From contig NC_090743.1 in assembly GCF_036898095.1 (NCBI RefSeq), positions 21,507,595-21,571,594 on the forward strand: a DNA stretch of 64,000 nt. The letters run 5' to 3'. The notes under the pieces were generated by a model. It had not been told where the DNA came from, searched no databases, and saw nothing but the letters and a program-made list of their open reading frames with translations. Position 1 is the first letter of the stretch; every line of letters starts with the position of its first letter. Origin of the DNA: Palaemon carinicauda. Lineage: Eukaryota > Arthropoda > Malacostraca > Decapoda > Palaemonidae. The position numbers and the translations under genes are program-made. Shown one piece after another: positions 47,781-60,924 of this stretch.

Positions 47781-48605
47781 ACATACATTCATACAGTTTT
47801 TGAAGACACATTTACGTGTCTGTTTTTATAGATTTATATACATAAAAAAATGATTTAATCATTTTTATGTTGATTAATCTTTTAATCGAGTTATTTTAAT
47901 AAATCTTCGTTTATGCTTAGAAGAAGACTTGCCCTCCTTTTTCTATCAAAATCTTGCATAAATCGTGTCTTATCAAACCAGCGCAGCATGAGTCACTATA
48001 TAATTAACATTTTGAATGTAGAGATGCTGAGTCAGAGTTTAATCAGTCTTAAAGCTAGAGGGAATAGAAAAAAAAATGTGATTAAAAAGATTCATGGTTA
48101 ATCGTAAAAATTGAAGACTAAACATTCAATGGCAGTGAGGCAGCATGAAATGCTTTTGGTTAAAATGAAAAAAAAAAAAAAATGGCTGCCATAAATTATT
48201 TTAGCTGAATATGGATATTTCTACCTCTTCTTGTCTTTCCTAATATCCACTCTAGATGGCACCTTTAAATTTATCTAAGCTACGAATTCTTTCAACTTTT
48301 TCCTACATCAAATAAACTCTTTCCTCTATAAAAAACAAAAATAAATGGATTTATTTCACTAGAATATATTCGAAAGAAATCCCAACCTCTGAACACACAC
48401 GTCAGATACTCATGTTTATTCGGACGCAGATAGAACGTGACATTATTTCTGGAGATGTCATTCGTAAGGTGATACAGCCACTGACTCATTCGTTTAATCT
48501 TGTATGTCTTGAACTTAGCAGTGGGCCTGTTTGTTGATCTAACTGGTGCGCTAACGACTCGGGGAATTCATTACGACTTGTCAGTTCTAAAGAGTGATAT
48601 TGGTA

Positions 48606-48608
<3 letters not shown>
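47781..48608. other. unassigned AT-rich DNA
   Basis: No feature recognised. Confidence 0.5.

Positions 48609-48661
<53 letters not shown>
48609..48661. repeat. (GA)n microsatellite
   Basis: About 26 GA units. Confidence 0.97.
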
Positions 48662-48664
<3 letters not shown>

Positions 48665-49244
48665 AGGATGGAGGGGTAACCAAGCATCACTGATGTCTGG
48701 GCGACGTTTGTTTACCGAAGGAATTAGGTCAGTGACGGGGATAAGCTGTAATTGGCATTAAAGGATAATGCAGATAAGGCAGTTAGTTGCTTGCAGTGGT
48801 CGGAATTATTATTATTATTTAAAACATCCATGGAACAAGCATGAAGAGTCGCTGATAACTTGCAAACTATTTGTCCACTGAATTGCTTATATGTGAGATA
48901 GTAAAAGCATAGGGGTGATAAGAACAGATTAACCAGGACAAAATAGAGGCTTGGAAATAAACAAACTAACAAATAAACACAAACATAAAATCAGTAATTC
49001 TAGTTCGAGAAACTCGGGCAATGGTGCACGAACCGTTGAATTAGTAGTGCAGCCTCACTTAGACGCGATGTCATTCCGAAGTTTTTCAGAGTGGTAACGT
49101 GACGCCTCCTAAGAAAGTGAATGCCGTTGCTCTTTAAAGTAAGTAGCACAACCACGTTTTGATCAGGACCCACTGAGTGGCTGATATAGGGATTATGGTT
49201 GTGGAGTTCCTCGGAATATAGGGTTAAGATTTAAACTTCATTCA
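48662..49244. other. unassigned DNA
   Basis: No feature recognised. Confidence 0.5.
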
Positions 49245-49590
49245 AGAATTGCAGAGGCAAGGGACAGTGACAATGCCCTCGATCATCATCATCATCTATT
49301 AGCGTGCCTTTTTCCTATTCGTATGGGGTAACACGGTTGCCTTCGTTTGAAGGACTTTGCTTTGACTTTTACTGACCATATATTCATATGATCAACGCCC
49401 AGGCCCACTCTCCATCCAAATCTAGGACCAAGGAGGGCCAAGCAATGGCTGCTGATCTATATGCTCCCCCAAGCCCCCATTCCTTACCTCACAAGGATGG
49501 TGAGGTTGCGGACACTACGAAAAACTTTCGAGCTTAAGCGGGACTCGAACCCCAGTCTGGCAGATCGCCAGACAAGGACGTTTCCAGTTG
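49245..49590 (-). mobile_element. tRNA-like SINE S1 interrupted by another repeat fragment
   Basis: The S1 tail (gaggcaagggacagtgacaa) is followed at about 49281-49370 by foreign text, then S1 resumes at actgaccatatattcatatg and continues to ggactcgaaccccagtctgg near 49542-49562 (complement of the B-box). Intact copies have only about 5 bp at the junction, so the 90-bp block is an insertion. Confidence 0.85.
49281..49370. mobile_element. (ATC)n-ended repeat fragment nested in SINE S1
   Basis: It begins gatcatcatcatcatctatt and continues agcgtgcctttttcctattc and gtatggggtaac. The first 40 or so bp also occur, inverted, inside the (TAA)n element at 53467-53510. The (ATC)n end suggests the 3' tail of a non-LTR element such as LINE family 1, but the text does not match that LINE. 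Confidence 0.65.
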
Positions 49591-50126
49591 AGATGATGAT
49601 CAAGATGAATATGGAAGAGGGAACGTCTAAACCATAATTGTTATCATTTCTAAATCATACTGCCTGATTGTATTTTGCAAGGGGGATATTACTTCCAAGT
49701 AATTATATATTCTTTTTATTCTTAATTTTTCATGCTTATAAATAACTCGTCATATATTGTTTCTTACAATTTCAATTATTTGCTGATGCATAATAATTGC
49801 AACGTCAGTTTCTGTAAATCAATAAGGACGATGGTGTAATGAAAATGAACACATGATCGAAAAGCTAAAATCAGTTGTATATATTTTCTAATTAAAAAGT
49901 TATGTGAGCTATTTTTCCCATCGAATTATAGATATTTGTATCCAGATTATTCTTAGCTGCATTATTTATTGATAATTAACTGAACAATGAAATGGTATCA
50001 AAGAAATGGTGATTTTTTTAGGGATTTGCATTGGTTTAGCACTTTATTGTATTACCTTTTATAATAGCTATATTACTGTTATTTTTAGTTTTTGAAAGTT
50101 TTGCATATTACGACATATCGATATAC
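49591..50126. other. unassigned AT-rich DNA
   Basis: No feature recognised. Confidence 0.5.
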
Positions 50127-50255
50127 TTAGTAGGTTGGCCAGGGCACTATCCCACGTTGAGATACTACCGCTAGAGAGTTATTGGATCCTTTGACTGGCC
50201 AGACAGTACAACATAGGCTCTTCTCTCTGGTTACACCTCATTTTTCCTTTGCCTA

Positions 50256-50291
<36 letters not shown>

Positions 50292-50860
50292 TACTATCCA
50301 AGCTACAACCCTAGTTGGAAAAGCAAGATGCTATAAGCCCAGGCCTATTCTTTATAGATTCTCCTCTGACGTCATATACCTGACAACACTTAAGATTACC
50401 ATATAATTCTTCTTTGCTCAAGTGGTTAACTACGTCAGTGTAATTGTTCAGGGGCTACTTTCCTCTCAGTAAGGGTAGAAGAGACTCTTTAGCTATGGTA
50501 ATCAGCTCTTCTAGGAGGACACCAAAATCAAACCATTGTTCTCTAGTCTTGGGTAGTGCCATAGCACCTATACCCTGGTCTTCCACTGTCTTGGGGTAGA
50601 GTTCTCTTGCTTGAGTGTACACTCAGGCACACTATTCTATCTCGCATCTCTTCCTCTTTTTTTCAAGTTTTTATTGTTTATATATGAAATATCTTAATTT
50701 AATAATGTTACTGTTCTTGAAATATTTTATTTTGTTTATTCATTACTTCTCTTGTAGTTTATTTATTTCCTAGCTTCCTTTCCTCACTGGGCTATTGTTC
50801 CCTGTTGGAGCCCCTGGGCTTATGGCATCATGCTTTTCCAACTAGGGTTGTAGCTTAGCT

Positions 50861-50904
<44 letters not shown>

Positions 50905-50905
50905 C
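50127..50905 (+). mobile_element. (TAA)n-tailed element, full-length + copy with nested fragment
   Basis: It begins gtaggttggccagggcac, the complement of the far end of the 19240-19955 copy, and runs through ttggatcctttgactggcc, gcctattctttatagattct, ggttaactacgtcagtgtaa, gtcttccactgtcttggggt, cctcactgggctattgttcc and gggttgtagcttagctgtaa, into (AAT)n. This gives both ends of the family. Sequence at 50258-50342 is foreign to this position. Confidence 0.85.
50258..50342 (-). mobile_element. 85-bp fragment of the same family nested in opposite orientation
   Basis: (TTA)n plus ccaagctacaaccctagttg and gctataagccc sits between gcctaca and gcctattc of the host copy. It replaces about 20 bp found there in the 19240 copy. 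Confidence 0.8.
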
Positions 50906-51024
50906 AAATTGCACCGTTGCGAGCTTAAGCCCTATTCTTTATAAAAACTAACAATATTTTTTAGTAATCAGAAATGTACTTAACATGTTTAAAAGGTTTA
51001 CCGCACACGAGATGAAATTGCGTG

Positions 51025-51027
<3 letters not shown>

Positions 51028-51091
<64 letters not shown>
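51028..51091. repeat. (GA)n microsatellite
   Basis: About 32 GA units. Confidence 0.97.
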
Positions 51092-51096
<5 letters not shown>

Positions 51097-51527
51097 ATGA
51101 ATGGTCTCACTCCGGTTGGGGGTGGATGTTATACCCTACCGAGGCCGACCCATTCGGATGGTATACAATTTGACAGAGCAACGAACACCCACGGTCATGC
51201 ATCTTTTTCTTTGTATTTTTCTCTCTCCACCCTAACTGAAACTCCCCAAAAATCGACTAACAATTAGTCAGCAGATACAGACTGTATTTTTAAGGAACGT
51301 TCCCATTTGTCCCAATTCGCGTGTTCCGAGATTCGTATATGCGTCCCTCCAATTGGGAGCAGTGTGTTTTTTCCGTAGAGCTAAGAGTTATGTAAAAAGA
51401 AGAAGCCGTCATCAACCCTTTATTTGTGTACGTAAAGATCAATTATTGCTGGTACCTTGATATTCGTGACCAGCCCAGGCCAGATTAAGCAAGAAAAAAG
51501 TGGAAAATACAAACAAGAAAGTAACTA
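51092..51527. other. unassigned DNA
   Basis: No feature recognised. Confidence 0.5.
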
Positions 51528-51530
51528 TTA

Positions 51531-51738
51531 GGCCGGGAGCACACTATCGACTCTGTGGCGCCACAAAGCCACGCCACGCCTGTGGCGAGGATGAGCGACA
51601 GAGAGCCACAGTCGCTTGCCACAGTCGCTAGTTTGCGCGGCAAAACTTGAAAACAATGGAAACCTATGGGAGACCACATCCCGGCCACACAATGCTGTGG
51701 CTTTGTGGCGCCACAGAGTCGCTAATGTGCTCCTGGCC
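51531..51738. mobile_element. MITE, 208 bp, PIF/Harbinger-like, TTA target duplication
   Basis: Terminal inverted repeats of about 45 bp: ggccgggagcacactatcga on the left and the complement of tcgctaatgtgctcctggcc on the right, continuing into ctctgtggcgccacaaagcc. The element is flanked on both sides by TTA. A 3-bp TTA/TAA duplication with GGCC/GGGC-type ends is characteristic of PIF/Harbinger MITEs. No transposase is present, so it is non-autonomous. Confidence 0.85.
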
Positions 51739-51742
51739 TTAG

Positions 51743-52132
51743 GAAGCGATTTTTTACTCTTTATCTAATATAAACTGGATGATATAACATGACACCGGCT
51801 GCCATTTTTGTTGCGAGATAGAGAAACTAAGTGCAAGAAAAAGAAAATCCTTTTATACTCGTTTGCACTCATTTTGACCAAAGAAAACATGAAATGCACC
51901 GTAGTTCATAATACAAAAAAAAAAAAAAAAAAAAAAAACACCATTGCGTATAAAAGCGAGACCATTCCATTATCTTCTACAGACTTAAGTAGGGATTTAG
52001 CTAATCTTGATGATCGCAGGCTAATGAGCGTACTGTGCTCGGCTTACTGGGTACTTTTGCAATCTGTGAAACACGAGTTTGTCCCGCCTCTAATGCGTAG
52101 ATGTCCCCATAATCAAAATGAAGCAACCAGAC

Positions 52133-52135
<3 letters not shown>
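51743..52135. other. unassigned DNA with a poly-A tract at 51916-51938
   Basis: An open frame (51808-52239) passes through the A-tract and the following (CT)n. It has no motif. Confidence 0.5.
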
Positions 52136-52211
<76 letters not shown>

Positions 52212-52242
52212 CAGAAGGTTCGCTCCCCATCTCTCATAAATG

Positions 52243-52333
<91 letters not shown>
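52136..52333. repeat. (CT)n then (TA)n microsatellites
   Basis: CT 52136-52206 and TA 52244-52333. The TA block runs to the edge of the next element. Confidence 0.97.
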
Positions 52334-52338
<5 letters not shown>

Positions 52339-52543
52339 GGTGCGGCTTAAGTAACGCCCTTTTTATTTTGATGTCTTCTATGTATATTTTCTTTATTATA
52401 ACCGGATAATCATTAAATTTTATTAATATATATTAATCTATTGACCTATGGAATACTTTCATGTTCAATAAAATGAAGGATAATCAATAAGGCTTTAATT
52501 TTGTTCCACTTCAACAAAGGGCATTCTTATGCTGAACCCTGTA
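52334..52543. mobile_element. mariner-like MITE, 210 bp including TA duplication
   Basis: The left end is tacagggtgcggcttaagta and the right end is the complement of ttcttatgctgaaccctgta, with matching acgccct / agggca inside (about 28-bp TIR, imperfect). Both ends are TA plus CAGGG, the pattern of Tc1/mariner insertions at TA. The interior is AT-rich and non-coding. Confidence 0.8.
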
Positions 52544-52555
52544 TGTATTTGATAT

Positions 52556-52558
52556 ACA

Positions 52559-52640
<82 letters not shown>
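52556..52640. repeat. (TA)n(GA)n compound microsatellite
   Basis: About 17 TA and 25 GA units, the same arrangement as at 526-624. Confidence 0.97.
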
Positions 52641-53383
<743 letters not shown>

Positions 53384-53403
53384 ATGTAAGGTTAATAATC
53401 GTA

Positions 53404-54058
53404 TATTATTATTATTATTATTATTATTATTAGCTAATCTGTAACCCCAATTGGAAAAGCAGGATGCAACCCCATACGAATGGGAAAAAAGCACGCTAAT
53501 AGATGAATTTAGGCCCAAGGGCTCAATCTGGAAAAATGGCCCAGTGAGGAAATGAAGCAAGAAAATAAGTAAACTACAAGAGAATTAATGAATAATTAAA
53601 ATGAAATATTTTAAGAACTGCAATAACATTAATATAGATCGTTCAAATATAAACTATAAAATCTTCAATAAAACAAGAAGAGAAATAAGAAACAGTAGTG
53701 TGCCCGAGTGTACACTCAAGCACGAGAAATCTACCCCAAGACAGTTGAAGTCCGCAGGGTACAAAAGGTTTGATTTCGGAGTGTCTTCTTCATAGAAGAG
53801 CTGCTTGCCATAGGTAAATAATCTCTTCTACCCTTACCAAGAGGAAAGTAGCCACTGAACAATTACATTGCAGTAGTTAACCCCTTGAGCGAAGAAGAAT
53901 TTTTTGGTAATTTCAGTGTTGTCAGGTGTATGAGGATAGAGGAGAATGTAGGAAGAATAGGCCGAACTATTCGGTGTATGTATAGGCAAAGAAAAAACGA
54001 GCCGTAACCAGAGAGAGGGATCCAATGTAGTACTTTCTGGCCAGTCAAAGGACCCAAT
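53404..54058 (-). mobile_element. (TAA)n-tailed element with a foreign insert near its 3' end
   Basis: (ATT)n, then gctaatctgtaaccccaatt, the insert at 53468-53510, then ggcccaagggctcaatctgg, ctcaagcacgagaaatctac, ggatccaatgtagtactttc. This is a nearly full-length family member. The insert (ccccatacgaatgggaaaaa, gcacgctaatagatgaat) is the inverse of 49290-49333. Confidence 0.83.
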
Positions 54059-54062
54059 AACA

Positions 54063-54458
54063 CCAAGCTACGATCAGGGAGGACCAGACAATGGCTGCTT
54101 ACTTGCAAGTAGACCTATAGGCTCCCCCAACACCCTTCCTCCTTAGCTCACAAGGATGATGAGATTACAGACACTTTAGTCCATTTCTTTTAGCTATGCA
54201 TAATTGCACCGACTCGCGGCGGTGCCCTTTTAGCTCGGAAAGGTTTCCCGATCGCTGATTGGTTAGAATTATCTTGTCCAACCAATCAGCGATCCGGAAA
54301 CTTTTCCGAGCTAAAAGGGCACCGCTGCGAGTCGGTGCAAATATGCATCGCTAAAAGAAATGGACTATACAAGACTACTATCGAGCTTGAGTGGGACTTA
54401 GACGCCCAATCAGGCTGATCGCCAAGCAGGGACGTTTCCAATAGGCCACCACAACCAT
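54063..54458 (-). mobile_element. tRNA-like SINE S1 interrupted by a palindromic MITE
   Basis: The S1 body (ggaccagacaatggctgc, ctcacaaggatgatgagatt) stops at acactt. After the MITE the SINE head resumes with cgagcttgagtgggactta and aataggccaccacaacca. The B-box is damaged (cttagacgcccaa), so this head is unlikely to be transcribed. Confidence 0.82.
54179..54365. mobile_element. palindromic MITE, 187 bp, TA-flanked
   Basis: Ends are gtccatttcttttagc and gctaaaagaaatggac, with TA on both sides. The arms then pair through gcaccgactcgc / gcgagtcggtgc and cttttagctcggaaa / tttccgagctaaaag. The centre has gattggttag and ccaaccaatc. It interrupts SINE S1. The homologous copy is 24937-25122. Confidence 0.88.
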
Positions 54459-56617
54459 GTTGTCCGCAGAGTGCCAGTTGTTGTTGTCGTTTTTTTAAAG
54501 CCACCACAACCTGAATTTTTTTATGTTCTGTAGGTGAAGTCTGAGCTTTTACCTTTATTTGATTATCGGCATCCTTTTTGTTGGCCGAGTTTTATGTGAT
54601 ATTAATTGTTGACGCAGCTGTCGACGGTCTCCACGAGGAAAGTTGTGTTTTGCATGAAATATTTAAGAGTGAATAAATTTCTATCCCGGTATCTCCAACT
54701 TGACAGATTTTCTTTTTAGTTTATTATTGGTTTTATTAAGTTAAATACTATTACTATATGATTTTTTACTGGTATAGATATAAGAAATTCTTATTACTGT
54801 TTTAGATTAAAATATAAATTTCGAACATCATTTTTTTTTTCTAATTCACTCATCTTTTAAGAAATATAGCATTTGCTTCTATTCTGATTGTTATTATAAA
54901 ATCATGAAGTTAAAGCAAGGAAATTAAAAAAAGTAGACGTAGTTATCATACTACATACTCACGCTAACTTCAAATTACCACAGACGTATAATGTAGTTTT
55001 TGGAATCCAAACGAAATCCTGAAATGGTGAAAGGAAACTTGAGGCTCTTTACAGACGTAATTGCTCAATTTGCTTTCAAAACTACGATAATTTAGCTGAT
55101 CCGGGAACCCCACCCCCTCCAAAGGGTCCTCTCCTGCTAAAGTTGCTTACATTCATCTCTCTCTCTACCCAAATATAACCACTTGTTTGTCTATAGGCGC
55201 ACCTTTGGTTAAAAGTCCCTTAGAATTCACATAATAATAGTTGTAATTTTTTTTTTCCTGGTTGCAAGTATGCAAGTAACCCGAACCAAAAACAGCTTCC
55301 TCGATTGATGTAACTTTGTCATACTATAAACAAAGTAATGTGAAAGATTCAAAGGAGGGAGGGTGAGGGTTGTAACAAACCAGTCTGCTTTGTTTTAGTT
55401 AATTCTAACAAGATGCTTTGTTTGGTACATTAGTAATGATACGATTAACGACTTGAAACGTTTGAGTTTAACTAGAGCTGCCTGAAAATTAAGCGTGATC
55501 TAGAAATAGGCATATCTATATTTTTGTAGTAAGATTTACTGGATGGATACTAACGCCCATATCTCCAAAGACATGAAAATGTGATTTTTATTGGTGTAGA
55601 TAAGACCCTTTTTCTTATGTATTATATCTGGGTACTTTGCTAAAAATGCAGTCTACCTTTCTAAGTGATGTAAATATTTGTTTTAATTATGGGTCCTGAG
55701 TCCCCATATTGTACTAACTCTGTTTCACGAAAGTGAAGTGTGGGTTCCATTTGTTTGATGGAATGAATATGAAACGAAACTGTATTAGGGACAAATGCTT
55801 TACAAGCGGCATCTCTTTTGGTCTAACTACTTGGCCATACCCGTTTGTTGCGTGTATCCTGCTAATCTGTTGCTCACGGGTTCCCCTTAATCCTGGGTGA
55901 AGATCACAGAGGTCGAGTTTTCATTGTTATTCTCATTATTCAATCACAGCTATAAAAGCCCAAGGAACTACAGTATAAACAGTGAAAAGATGTTTGAAGA
56001 GATTTTGCCCATATGAGAAACACACTTAAGTCAATAAAGAAAATAAATAGTTTGAAATGAGAAAAAGGTACAAACAAAAGACATTAAACTCGAACCAGTT
56101 CGTTTATATTTCTGATTTGTTAACCTCTTGGTGTTTGTTTTTATAAGCTAATTGGGCTCATGTCATCATTAATATAATCACTTGAATAATGCACTCGACA
56201 AGTTGTGTTCTTAAGGGTACCTCCAAATCTCCTATGGGAAATCTAGTGGTTTGCAAAGACGTGCTTGGTTTTTTATTTCTTTTTGAACAGGGAACGTTCA
56301 TTATGATGTTGCTCTATCTTGTTAGTTCAATTTGTAGTTTTTTCTTGATTTTTTTCTCTTGTCATGCATTCGTTAGTTTGTTTTATTTTTCCGTTATTAA
56401 TTTTCCTTGTTTTCTAAGTTTACTTTTGTTTCTTGTTCTCATGAATTATCTTTGAGCGAAAGTTCATTAAGTCTGTTCGCATTTCACTTTAGATAAGAAA
56501 TCCTTTCTTTTTCCCCTAATGTTTTTAGTGTTGTTGCTTTCCACTCTTATGTTATGAAAGGAGAAAAAAAAACATGTAGAAGCCAGAGACATTGAATGAG
56601 TCTTGTATCTGATTTAT

Positions 56618-56620
<3 letters not shown>
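54459..56620. other. unassigned AT-rich DNA, 2.2 kb
   Basis: This is the longest stretch without any recognised repeat. The 88-codon hydrophobic frame at 56189-56455 is Phe/Leu/Ser-rich and not recognised. It may be intergenic or intronic unique DNA. Confidence 0.5.

Positions 56621-56621
<1 letters not shown>

Positions 56622-56713
<92 letters not shown>
56622..56713. repeat. (GA)n microsatellite, 92 bp
   Basis: 46 GA units, among the longest pure GA/CT tracts here. Confidence 0.98.
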
Positions 56714-56716
<3 letters not shown>

Positions 56717-57149
56717 AAAAGGATGGTTTTGAGACAGTGTCTGTATATTTAACCAGTTGCTAGGATGCCTTCTGGCGAACCAGTATTATGCGACAAGGCA
56801 AGAGAAATAACGCTAGGTTGTTTACTTTTGTCTTCCAGTTTTTATGCCTGTTCTGAGATCGTGACATTATGGTGTTTGGTAAAAGTTGGAGCATTGGTTA
56901 ACTGCTGGTGAAGAGTTCTGGATGTACAGACAACGTCGGTATGAAAATAAGTAAAAACAGAATTTGCTGAGAAAATGTACATGGTGAAGAAACACCTGAT
57001 TGTAAGATGTAATTGCGGATAATGGACAGTCAATTGCGGTTTAAAGGAATGCTGACGAAAATCAAGTCTTCTCCAGCGGCGGGGCTCGTCAGCATAATTT
57101 ATTAAATATACAGCAACACCCCGACTATGCGGAGAGTTTCTGGGTTTGG
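56714..57149. other. unassigned DNA
   Basis: No feature recognised. Confidence 0.5.
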
Positions 57150-57285
57150 TTCAGCCCACCACCTCTGCTTGCTGTCCTTGCACTAGCTTTTTGGTAACTC
57201 ACCGCGAAGGGTGTGACAGGATACACTTTTTTCAGAACATGGTGTACCTTGGACTACTGTGTTCAACTGTACATGGTAATGAAAA
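57150..57285 (-). repeat. single-arm relative of the fold-back at 4665-4870
   Basis: Contains cccaccacctctgcttgctg, gaagggtgtgacagg, catggtgtacc and ctgtgttcaactgtacatg, matching 4670-4780 on the opposite strand. No inverted partner arm was found beside it. Confidence 0.6.
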
Positions 57286-57585
57286 CTACATGAAACGTAA
57301 CACCATTTACTGTAGTATTGTTCCCTTGGATATCTGGAGAAATTTATTTTATGGAAATACAGTATAGGGTTGGAAATTTATTCGCTAATACTGAATGTTA
57401 AAGAGGGAAGACACATATAATTATGAGGGTTCAGGACTGTTAAAAGTTAATTGAATATGTCGAATTTTTGAAGTGGAAGAATGGAAAGATTTGATAATAA
57501 AGACTGGGGAAAAAAAAATGATTAACTAGAATTCAAGTTCTACTGAGGAAAGGAATTAATGGGTGAGGTGTGAAGGAAAAACTAA

Positions 57586-57588
<3 letters not shown>

Positions 57589-57652
<64 letters not shown>
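57589..57652. repeat. (GA)n microsatellite
   Basis: About 32 GA units. Confidence 0.97.
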
Positions 57653-57654
<2 letters not shown>

Positions 57655-58090
57655 CTTGCTGAAACTTGTTAGATGATTATGGCCATATCTGCTGTAATTC
57701 GATATTAGATGAAGGATACTGAAGGGGTGGTGTATTAAGCATTTCAGTGTCTGACTCATCCTCAGAGCTCGCATTACACGTCACTTGTAAATTGTACCAT
57801 TGTGGAGTTTCGGTGTTTTTGATGACAGGAAATTCGATTATTTTGTTTGCCAGTTGATTTAGAAATTATCGATTAGGGTCAGTGTCAGTTAATAACGCAG
57901 AACACTTGTGCCATATTTTCTCTATACAACTTTTTATTGCTTTGCACTTCCAGAGACATTCTGGCTACCACTATTCTCCTAAAATTATAAAGAGCTTTCT
58001 CGAATATTTGGACTCCCAAGTGATATCTTGCTTTTGGTCATTCATAACCCTGCAATTCTCAGTAATGATAGTCTCGTTATTTTTTAACAT
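57653..58090. other. unassigned DNA
   Basis: No feature recognised. Confidence 0.5.
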
Positions 58091-58091
<1 letters not shown>

Positions 58092-58182
<91 letters not shown>

Positions 58183-58242
58183 ATGTATGTATGTATATAA
58201 TATGTATATATATGTAAGTATATATATATATAAATATATACA

Positions 58243-58297
<55 letters not shown>

Positions 58298-58330
58298 ACA
58301 TATATATATGTATATATTATATATATATAA
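58092..58330. repeat. compound (TA)n(TG)n microsatellite
   Basis: TA 58094-58155, TG 58156-58182, then TATG and further TA blocks. Confidence 0.96.
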
Positions 58331-58960
58331 ATATGTAATTTATTTCCAGGTGTTTAACCTGTTCTCAATAACAATTGAGATAGTCTCGTGAAAAATTAAA
58401 TATGCCAAGAAAGTAAAAAGTTACATTGGTTACTAGTATTTGGTGTTTGGCTTTGCAATATTGATGTTTGAATACACTGCTATTCAGGTTCCCTGACTTC
58501 ATTGAAAGCAAAGTGGTCTCACAATCGGTAAATTGTTATTGTGAAGGTGATGAACTTGCCAAATGTAATGCACGGTAACAAAGTTTGTATTGACTGATGT
58601 CTGATTTTCCTCTATAGTCAATCTTGTTGAGTAAAAAAAAACTATTTAAAGGTAATTTTTCCGTTCAATTACGAGAATTACCAATTAATTGAACATCTGC
58701 GTTTGATGTGTCGCTTAATTTTGTGATCAGTATTTAATATTTATGTATATTTTGACGAAATCTACAAATATTCAAAATATTTCAAGTCTCTCTCGATCTC
58801 TCCTTTTTTTTTATCCCCTTTGATAATTGTCTGTACTGAATTTGAACGCGTCATACTCTCTCTTCAGATAAAATGATTCTCTAATTCATAATTCAGCTTT
58901 TTGTAATTTTTTTTTGTGGTAGCATTTAATGTGTCCAACTTGGAAAATTCAGAAAGCTTA
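58331..58960. other. unassigned AT-rich DNA
   Basis: No feature recognised. Confidence 0.5.
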
Positions 58961-58961
58961 T

Positions 58962-59051
<90 letters not shown>
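58961..59051. repeat. (CT)n microsatellite, 90 bp
   Basis: CT units with one phase break near 58980. Confidence 0.97.
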
Positions 59052-59052
<1 letters not shown>

Positions 59053-59963
59053 ATCGCGCTCTCTATAAGCTTCTAAACAAAATAAACTTGAGAATCACTT
59101 TGTTACCTCATCCGTCAACATTTTGCTCTTGTCAGAATTCACTCGTTCACACGTGGACAACCGTAGATGGTAAACATGACGTAATTTACTGCAGACTCGA
59201 GGGTGCCTACACATGGATTAGCAAAGTCTGGAAAAAATGGCTTCTCTTATCCACTTTGTATTTTCCCCACAGCGTCTTCTGAAGGTAAAATGTTTATTTC
59301 GTTGTCAAAGCGCTAAATCATGTATTTCAGTTATATGGGTAAGATGTATATATTCCACTTGCTATACAAGTGGTTAAATAAACTCAAAAAGTCGTGAATG
59401 AATATATTGTTTATATTAAAATACAAGTTTCACACCTCAACATGGAACCTTCCGTTCTACCTGACCTCATCAAATGTGTTCCTTTTGATTCCATAAATGA
59501 ATAACCTTAAACTCACTCTTTCATTAGCTTAACTTTACCACCACGAAGTTAGGTCATTTGATACTTGAGATCAGGATTCAATTTCCTCGTTGCATTGTTA
59601 TGTACTCTTGAATAAATTCTTTGTTTTAGAATGAAATTGTCTTTTTTGAGGCAGAATATTTTTCCCGATCTGTCCAAGGGTATTTTCATTCTGTTTGCGT
59701 TCACGCATGTTTTCTGGATCTTTGTTTTGTCGGTTGCTAGGTAATTACGCCAAAGGTATGAAGGGGTTAGGAAAAGCAATTTCCATCGTCAGTCCAGACG
59801 TCATCTCTCTGAATCGATATCAATTTAGCAGATAGGGATTATGACATTGGCATCGAATATCGTATTAGTAAATCTTAACGTATTCTAGATTCAGCATCGA
59901 GTAATGGTTGTTAGATATGCAGAATTGCTTCATTGTTTCAGTACCCTTATAAGTTTCCTTTAA
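59052..59963. other. unassigned DNA
   Basis: No gene or repeat recognised. Confidence 0.5.
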
Positions 59964-60285
59964 GGTGGTGGTGGCCGATGTGGTAACGTCTCTGACTGGT
60001 GATCACCAAACTCGGGTTCGAGTCCCGCTCAAAATCGTTAGTTCCTTTGGTCCCTGCAACCTTACCATCATTGTGAGCTAAGGATGTGGGATTTGGGAGA
60101 GCCTATAGGTATTTCTGCTGAGTCATCAGCAGCCATTGCCTGGCCCTCTTTTGTCCTAGCTTGGGTAGAGAGAGTGTTTGGGCGCTGAGCATATGTATAT
60201 ATGGTTAGTCTCCAGGGCTATTGTCCTGCTTGATAGGGCAGTTTCCCTGTCCAGTTCCTCTGCCATTCATGAGCGACCTTTAAAC
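59964..60285 (+). mobile_element. tRNA-like SINE S1, best-preserved head
   Basis: The head ggtggccgatgtggtaacgt (A-box-like) is followed by gggttcgagtccc at 60014-60026 (pol III B-box). Then accttaccatcattgtgag, gctgagtcatcagcagccat, gtcctagcttgggtagag and a terminal ccattcatgagcgaccttta. About 320 bp, non-coding. A tRNA-derived 5' head is inferred from box spacing. The parent tRNA is not identified. Confidence 0.88.
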
Positions 60286-60924
60286 CTCGGATTCATTTTA
60301 GATTATGAAAAAGAAAATTAATGGAGGATCGAATCTTTGTTCAACCATATTATGAAATTTAGGAAACGCGTCCTTAAATTTTTATATGATCTTTTATAAC
60401 AAGAACATTTATCCTCTTGAATATTAATTGAAATGTATAATTTGATTATAAAGTAACGCATAACTTAAATTTTTATAATCAACATATCTAAACTTCTGCT
60501 CTAGCTGGTATCCCTGGTATGTTTCTTGCCATTTACTTGACACCAAACATTAACTGGTATAATTCATTAGTAAATGTATAAAATTATTATACTATCCGTG
60601 GTTATGTTTGATTACCGAAATAATTCGTGGGCAAATAACTATGTTTTGGCTTTACCTATATATATTTGCCCTATATTTTCGAAAATATTTTTACAAGACC
60701 TAAAAAGATTTCTAGATAATAATTTATTAAATTTAGAAGCTAGTCATCTTCAATAGCTTGTATATCTGATAATTGGCGGTTGTGAATTTGTTCCTAAAAA
60801 AGGTATTTTTATGCTTCATCTAGAAAATTAATAATATTGATTACAGTATTTTCATGGGACTTTGATACTTTCTTGACAGCTAATATGTTTCCAAATGATT
60901 GTTGTTGGTTATTTAGGGTATATT
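60286..60924. other. unassigned AT-rich DNA
   Basis: No feature recognised. Confidence 0.5.
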
